Assembly (NCBI GenBank): GCA_902459845.2
Contig: CABPSV020000422.1
Coordinates: 1,712-16,323, forward strand
Source: Hepatocystis sp. ex Piliocolobus tephrosceles
Lineage: Eukaryota; Apicomplexa; Aconoidasida; Haemosporida; Plasmodiidae
Length of the DNA stretch: 14,612 nucleotides
Direction: 5' to 3'
Shown here: piece by piece, positions 10,426 to 14,612 of the stretch
Layout of the letters: each line of letters begins with the position of its first letter
Position numbering within the stretch: position 1 is the stretch's first letter
Made by a program: the position numbers and the translations under genes
The notes under the pieces: generated by a model
Told to the model about the DNA's origin: nothing
What the model saw: only the letters and a program-made list of their open reading frames with translations
Database searches by the model: none

Positions 10426-10813
10426 TCATTTTTTGTTTTGCATAGTTTTCATATAATCTTGCATATAAGTGTGAACAAGCTCATCTGTAATTACTGGTTT
10501 ATTATTTTTATTTTTAGGTTTTATTGTCTTAGCATTTTTTTGAATTATATTATTGGCATCTGCATCCACTTTATCAGTACTATTATTAGTAGTATTACTA
10601 CTATGCACATTAGTATTGTTATTATTTTTATCATCTTCATTCTCCTCTTCATTCTCCTCTTCATTCTCCTCTTCATTCAGAGTTACACTCAAAGGCTTGT
10701 ATAAATGCGGAACCTGTTTAACATTGCGAACATCAAACTTTTCAATTATCTTTAATTTATCATTTTGCATGAGTTCTAGCTCTTTATTATAATAATATAT
10801 GTCAGTCATGTTT
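10426..10813 (-). CDS. Terminal exon of the coiled-coil gene, or a separate 127-aa gene from 10809
   Basis: This open frame reads MTDIYYYNKELELMQNDKLK (ATG at 10809), then a moderately conserved-looking stretch (KFDVRNVKQVPHLYKPLSV), three NEEE units from a 12-bp repeat (about 10636-10676), an Asn/Thr/Ser-rich linker, and a C-terminus ITDELVHTYMQDYMKTMQNKK interrupted only by the TGA at 10428-10426. An acceptor CACACGCAG|A at 10814 puts it in frame with the exon 12 donor AA|GTAATT. The gap of about 270 nt is intron-sized and short for a Plasmodium intergenic region, and it contains (TA)n like other introns here. Alternatively it is an independent small gene using the ATG in AAACATG. Upstream in-frame Met codons read through (TA)n and are unlikely starts. 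Family not recognised. Confidence 0.75.
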
Positions 10814-10829
10814 CTGCGTGTGTGGGTAT

Positions 10830-10870
<41 letters not shown>

Positions 10871-11266
10871 TATGTAAGCATGTACGCATGTACACATATA
10901 TAAATATAAAGAAGCATAAAATAAAACAAAAATAGATCATTCATGTTAAAAAAAAAAATACTAAGAAAAAATAAATATAGACAAATAATGAAAAAATTGA
11001 CTGTTATATGTAAAATGTGTTTAAATAATACTACGATTGTTTATAATTTCTTCTCCTTTTCTTTTTTTTTTTTTTAAATTACTTTTTTTTTTGTTTGGAA
11101 ATTTCTTCTGTCAAAGTGGAGTGCTCATTCAAGAGATTATTTATTAGATCATCATATCTGTTGGAAAGTGTAACGTATATATGTATAAATTTAATCGTGT
11201 ATAAAAATTTAAATATATGGACTTACTTAAGTTTGTTCATATAAGACATAATGTTACTAATTAAAT

Positions 11267-11315
<49 letters not shown>

Positions 11316-12768
11316 TTGTTTTTTATTTTTTTTTTATCTATCTTTATGTAAAATTATTACTGATGAACATTTGTATCTTCTTTATATGCTTTGTTTATAT
11401 ATTCTCTTAGTGTGTCCTTAAAAGTAATAAAATGAAGTAGGAACAAATAGATAAAAAGGGGATACAAAAAAGGGACAAAAAAGGGACAAAAAAGGGACAA
11501 AAAAGGGACAAAAAAGGGACAAAAAAGGGACAAAAAAGGGACAAAAAAGGGACAAAAAAGGGACAAAAAAGGGACAAAAAAGGGTCAAAAAAGGGACAAA
11601 AGAAAACATAAAAAAATTATAATTGGTATTACTATATTGCTCAACAAATCAGCGTTCTCCTTTTTCAGATCATCTATAGTGTTGTTAAGTTTGTTAATTT
11701 TGTTCTAAAAAAAAAAAAAAAAAAAAAAGTAAAATTATTAATTTGATATATACTCTATTATATAAAAACATAGTCCAATTAGTTATGTAATTTTGAGCTT
11801 TATTTAAATTTTTTTTTTTTTTTACTTTCAAATTTTCATTATCACATTGAGAATCCAAGTACTTCTTATATAATTCATCTAATTTTTTCTAAAAAGTGGA
11901 ATGTATATATATATATATATATGTGTGTGCGCAGATATAGATGTAAATACATTCATAAATGAACTCCTGTGTGTCTATGTTACCTCGTAATTGTTTATTT
12001 GATCAATGGTTTTATTATTATTATTATTATTATTGTTATTTTTTTCATTTCCTGGTGGTCCTTCACCTTCTTTTTTTTTTATTAATTTTTTTATTATCAT
12101 GTCTTTATATTCTAACTCTAATTTAAGTAAATTTATTTCATCCGAATCTGCAAATAAGCAACACGAATACCAGAAAATATATACATAATTGTATCATATT
12201 ATTTTACGTTACACTGGGTGATGATTCTTGTATTAACAAAAATCAGTTTTCATAAAAAAAAAAAAAAAAAAAAAAAAAATACTTTCGTCTATGCTCCTAT
12301 TGTTCTTCATATTCTGTGTTGGGAAAAATATAAAAAAAAAAAAATGAAAAATGTAAACAGTGAAATACTTATAACGGGAAAAAAAAATAGGTATATGTCA
12401 TTTTGTACATAGAAAGTAAACACAAAAATGTATTACATTCATTTTTTTTTTTTTTTTTTATTTGTATTATATATAAAAAAAAAGAAAAGCAAAAAAAAAT
12501 GTATGTCTAACCGTAAATAGTTTCAAGATTTGAATAGCATTTATTTCATCATATTCCTGTAATATACATATGTAGAATATGTATAAATATATATATATAG
12601 ATCATAATTGATCAGTACAAACTGAGCAATTAATAAAATAAGGGGGCAGTTTTTTGGCATAAGTATTTTCCAGTACGTAACAAAAAATCCGTAAAACATA
12701 GATATATATACACAATATGTGTACAAACATACAAGCACACGTTTAAATACACGTGTATATATAAAAAT

Positions 12769-12818
<50 letters not shown>

Positions 12819-13476
12819 TCTAATTACATTCATTTTTTCTTTTTTTATAACATCCATTTTCATCTTTGTTTGATTTAATTGATCTTGTAATAATTTACGT
12901 GTGCTGATATTTTTGTTGTTTTCTTTTGTTAATTCAACATATTTTTGATTTAATTCTTCGTGTTCTTTTTTAATTTCTTCATTTTGTTTTTTTAAAGTAA
13001 CTATAAATTCATTTGTTTTATCATTCCTATACTTTTTTTTATTCTTAAAATGTTTTAGTTCTTCTTCTTTTATTTTACAATCTTTTTCCAAAAGGTCATA
13101 TTTATTTGATAATACTAGCAACTTTTCACTTATACTTAAAATAACCTGATCTTGTTCAGTGATGTCATTTTTAGAAGTCTCCAATTCGGTTATTTTTTGT
13201 TCTAATTTTTTTATTAGTTCGTCTCTAAAATATGTTTTTTATTATAAACACATGAACGTAATATATTTATGCAAATTTATACAACACATATGTATTACAC
13301 GCGTGTTATGCTATTCTGTTAATATTACAAATTTATATATATACAAAATGTGCATACATATAATGGAACTATAAACACTTTTTTGAATTAAACCTTTTGT
13401 TATATTTTATTTTATATTCAATTAAACATATCTATAATGTAAGTGTAACCTGTTGGTTTCTTATTTATTTTTTTTT

Positions 13477-13533
<57 letters not shown>

Positions 13534-13783
13534 TTTTTACTTTTCTTTAATTTCATCATCGTGTCTATTTATCTCGTACTCCATTTGTAACTCCAAGTCT
13601 TGGATTTTTTTTTGCAGCTGTTCTATACGTTTTTCAGGGATACTGCATTTTTTAAAACAAGTTGATAAAAAATAAAGTGAGTAATGAATGCAGTAGACAA
13701 AAAAAAAAAAAAAAAATAGGTACAATAAAACATGATAAAATAAAACACTAATTAACGATTCAAGCGCAGAGGTAACGATTCAT

Positions 13784-13839
<56 letters not shown>

Positions 13840-14232
13840 ATCAGTATTATTATTTATTTATTTTATTATTATTATTTATTTTTTTTTTATGTTACGTTTC
13901 AATTGTATCACTTTCACTACTCTCATTTTTCAAATCGTTATCATAAAACCCTGTAAAAGAAAGGTCTAAAAAAAAAGTAAAAGTCGAGTTGCATTTAAGT
14001 GTTAAAAAAAAAAAAAAATAAAAAAATAAAAAACGAGTTTAATGTTGTAAATACATGATGCTACAAAATCTTATACGTACATATGTATGTTTCCACCAGT
14101 TGAAGAATTGAAGAGATAAACAAATAAACAAAATTTATTAGCATGAAAAACGTCATACCAAAATAATGAGTTAAAATGTAATCCTCTACTATACATAAAT
14201 AGTAACTGAAGTTGCAACTACAAATTAAGCTC

Positions 14233-14263
<31 letters not shown>

Positions 14264-14311
14264 CACATACGCAGACGTACGTACATTTGCTTTACCAATT
14301 GTTTCATCCAT
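10426..14311 (-). CDS. Multi-exon coiled-coil protein (13 exons proposed, about 502 aa)
   Basis: Exons on the minus strand: 14311-14296, 13965-13896, 13642-13541, 13224-12828, 12556-12512, 12313-12283, 12147-11984, 11888-11826, 11704-11633, 11416-11361, 11256-11227, 11157-11083 and 10813-10426. Each junction uses GT/AG, and phases agree throughout. The protein starts MDETIDLSFTGFYDNDLKN, then is nearly continuous charged helix: PEKRIEQLQKKIQDLELQ (about 31-48), a long heptad-like stretch in exon 4 (64-195), an Asn run (exon 7), KKLDELYKKYLD, NKINKLNNTIDDLKKEN and DTLREYINKAYKED. An in-frame TAA lies upstream of the ATG. There is no signal peptide, membrane segment or enzyme motif. The role is probably structural; a cytoskeletal, centriolar or flagellar role is only a guess from the coiled coil and intron richness. 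If the final splice is not used, it stops at 11079 with 374 residues. Confidence 0.82.
10636..10676 (-). repeat. 12-bp repeat encoding NEEE
   Basis: Three tandem copies of TTCATTCTCCTC-like units on the plus strand encode NEEENEEENEEE followed by NEDD. It is a short acidic low-complexity run inside the exon at 10426-10813. Confidence 0.85.
11227..11256 (-). other. 30-nt microexon (exon 11) of the coiled-coil gene
   Basis: Acceptor TTAATTAG| and the consensus donor |GTAAGT bound T, nine codons (NIMSYMNKL) and AA. Phase 2 in and phase 2 out match the exon 10 end (CA|GTAATA) and exon 12 start (CAACAG|A TAT GAT). Without it, translation stops at the TAA overlapping the exon 10 donor (11360-11358). 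Confidence 0.75.
11269..11309. repeat. (TA)n tract in intron 10
   Basis: A 41-nt TA tract makes up about 40% of the 104-nt intron between exons 10 and 11, close to the acceptor side. Confidence 0.85.
11472..11602. repeat. 11-bp minisatellite (12 units of GGGACAAAAAA) inside intron 9
   Basis: Units begin at 11472, 11483, 11494, 11505, 11516, 11527, 11538, 11549, 11560, 11571, 11582 and 11593. Only the unit at 11582 carries GGGTC, and the last has a changed A tail. A diverged partial copy precedes it at about 11457-11471. On the gene strand the repeat is pyrimidine-rich (TTTTTTGTCCC). It lies wholly within intron 9 (11417-11632) and fills most of it. Confidence 0.95.
12283..12313 (-). other. 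31-nt microexon (exon 6) of the coiled-coil gene
   Basis: Flanked by CCAACACAG| and A|GTATTT, it encodes NMKNNRSIDE plus the first base of an Asn codon. Exon 5 ends in phase 0 and exon 7 (SDEINLLKLELEYKD) needs one extra 5' base. Direct joining of exon 5 to exon 7 would give a stop after four codons. This microexon supplies exactly the missing phase, which is why it is called despite its size. Confidence 0.75.
12772..12815. repeat. (TA)n tract in intron 4
   Basis: A 44-nt TA dinucleotide tract just downstream of the exon 4 donor on the minus strand. It causes the artificial IYIYIY translation if the exon frame is extended. Confidence 0.85.
12828..13224 (-). other. Longest exon of the coiled-coil gene (exon 4, 397 nt)
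   Basis: It is bounded by ATTTTAG|A (completing a Lys codon split with exon 3) and AAT|GTAATT. It encodes 132 whole codons from DELIKKLEQKITELE to VIKKEKMN. Leucine, isoleucine and valine recur at heptad-like spacing among Lys, Glu and Asn, for example KLLVLSNKYDLLEKD and EIKKEHEELNQKYVELTKEN. This is the strongest coding evidence for the gene. Beyond the donor, the frame runs into translated (TA)n and is not coding. Confidence 0.92.
13482..13538. repeat. (TA)n followed by T23 in intron 3
   Basis: A TA tract (13482-13516) is immediately followed by a T run to 13538 on the plus strand. It abuts the exon 3 donor on the minus strand (|GTAAAAAA...). Confidence 0.85.
13788..13836. repeat. (TA)n tract in intron 2 of the coiled-coil gene
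   Basis: A 49-nt alternating TA tract lies within intron 2 (13643-13895). Comparable tracts lie in introns 1 (about 14233-14258), 3 (13482-13516), 4 (12772-12815), 7 (about 11904-11922) and 10 (11269-11309), and in the proposed intron 12 (10837-10867). They are separate microsatellites, not one array. Confidence 0.85.
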
Positions 14312-14612
14312 ATTTTTAAATATATGGGTTTTATGAGGAACCTTATAACATTACAATTGTGTGTTTATTCTATTTTTAGAACAAAAAAAACAAAAAAAAA
14401 AGTGAAATATAATTAGAACAATTTAACAAAAAAAAACAATGTATACATATATACACATATTTACATAGTTAAACAATTACATAATTACATAATCACATAA
14501 TTAAAAATATATCATTTTTATTTGTCTTAAAACGACTAGAACTGTACTATTTAATTTTGTTTATACGATGTTTTTAAATGTGTTAATTTTAATATTGAAA
14601 ATAATAATAATA
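14312..14612. other. Upstream flank of the coiled-coil gene
   Basis: This is AT-rich sequence 5' of the ATG at 14311. An in-frame TAA about ten codons upstream and the absence of an earlier in-frame ATG support the chosen start, although an additional 5' exon outside the window cannot be excluded. No further gene is recognised. Confidence 0.5.

Noticed and set aside
11357..11609. Overlapping ORFs with repeated SLFCPFFVPFL peptides
   Set aside because: They translate the intronic 11-bp minisatellite. Hydrophobic periodicity comes from the 11-nt unit, not from a protein repeat under selection.
12630..12827. Extension of exon 4 through (TA)n into a 184-residue ORF
   Set aside because: IYIYIY and the following residues are translated microsatellite and intron; a GTAATT donor at 12827 joins cleanly to exon 5.

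Overview
The window looks like nuclear chromosomal DNA of a malaria parasite (Plasmodium). It is extremely AT-rich, with long A/T homopolymers and (TA)n tracts. Proteins are full of asparagine runs written mostly as AAT, splice sites are AT-rich GT...AG, and genes are widely spaced. I cannot fix the species from sequence alone. There are no bacterial features, no rRNA or tRNA, no transposon and no CRISPR array. I did not find a new defence or mobile system. What deserves attention is gene structure that simple ORF calling misses, plus several unusual tandem repeats.

Layout, with all genes on the minus strand. (1) Positions 1-558 are 3' flank. (2) Positions 559-7396 hold a very large Asn-rich gene. 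Exon 1 (1481-7396) encodes 1972 residues. Three small downstream exons (1300-1364, 794-1039, 559-613) extend it to about 2093 residues and add a hydrophobic, probably multi-pass C-terminus. (3) Positions 7397-10425 are about 3 kb without a recognisable gene. They contain a 48-nt A run, several palindromes, and a 296-bp array of degenerate octamers (8659-8954). (4) Positions 10426-14311 hold a heavily spliced coiled-coil gene, reconstructed here as 13 exons, several of them microexons of 16-70 nt. The last exon (10426-10813) could instead be a separate 127-residue gene starting at 10809. (5) Positions 14312-14612 are the upstream flank of that gene.

The two main genes have no evident functional link; they lie head-to-tail. 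The large protein is low-complexity over most of its length, with islands of ordered sequence after about residue 970, one paired CX2C element and a membrane-like C-terminus. The spliced gene encodes a charged, heptad-like alpha-helical protein, most likely structural. I assign no family name to either.
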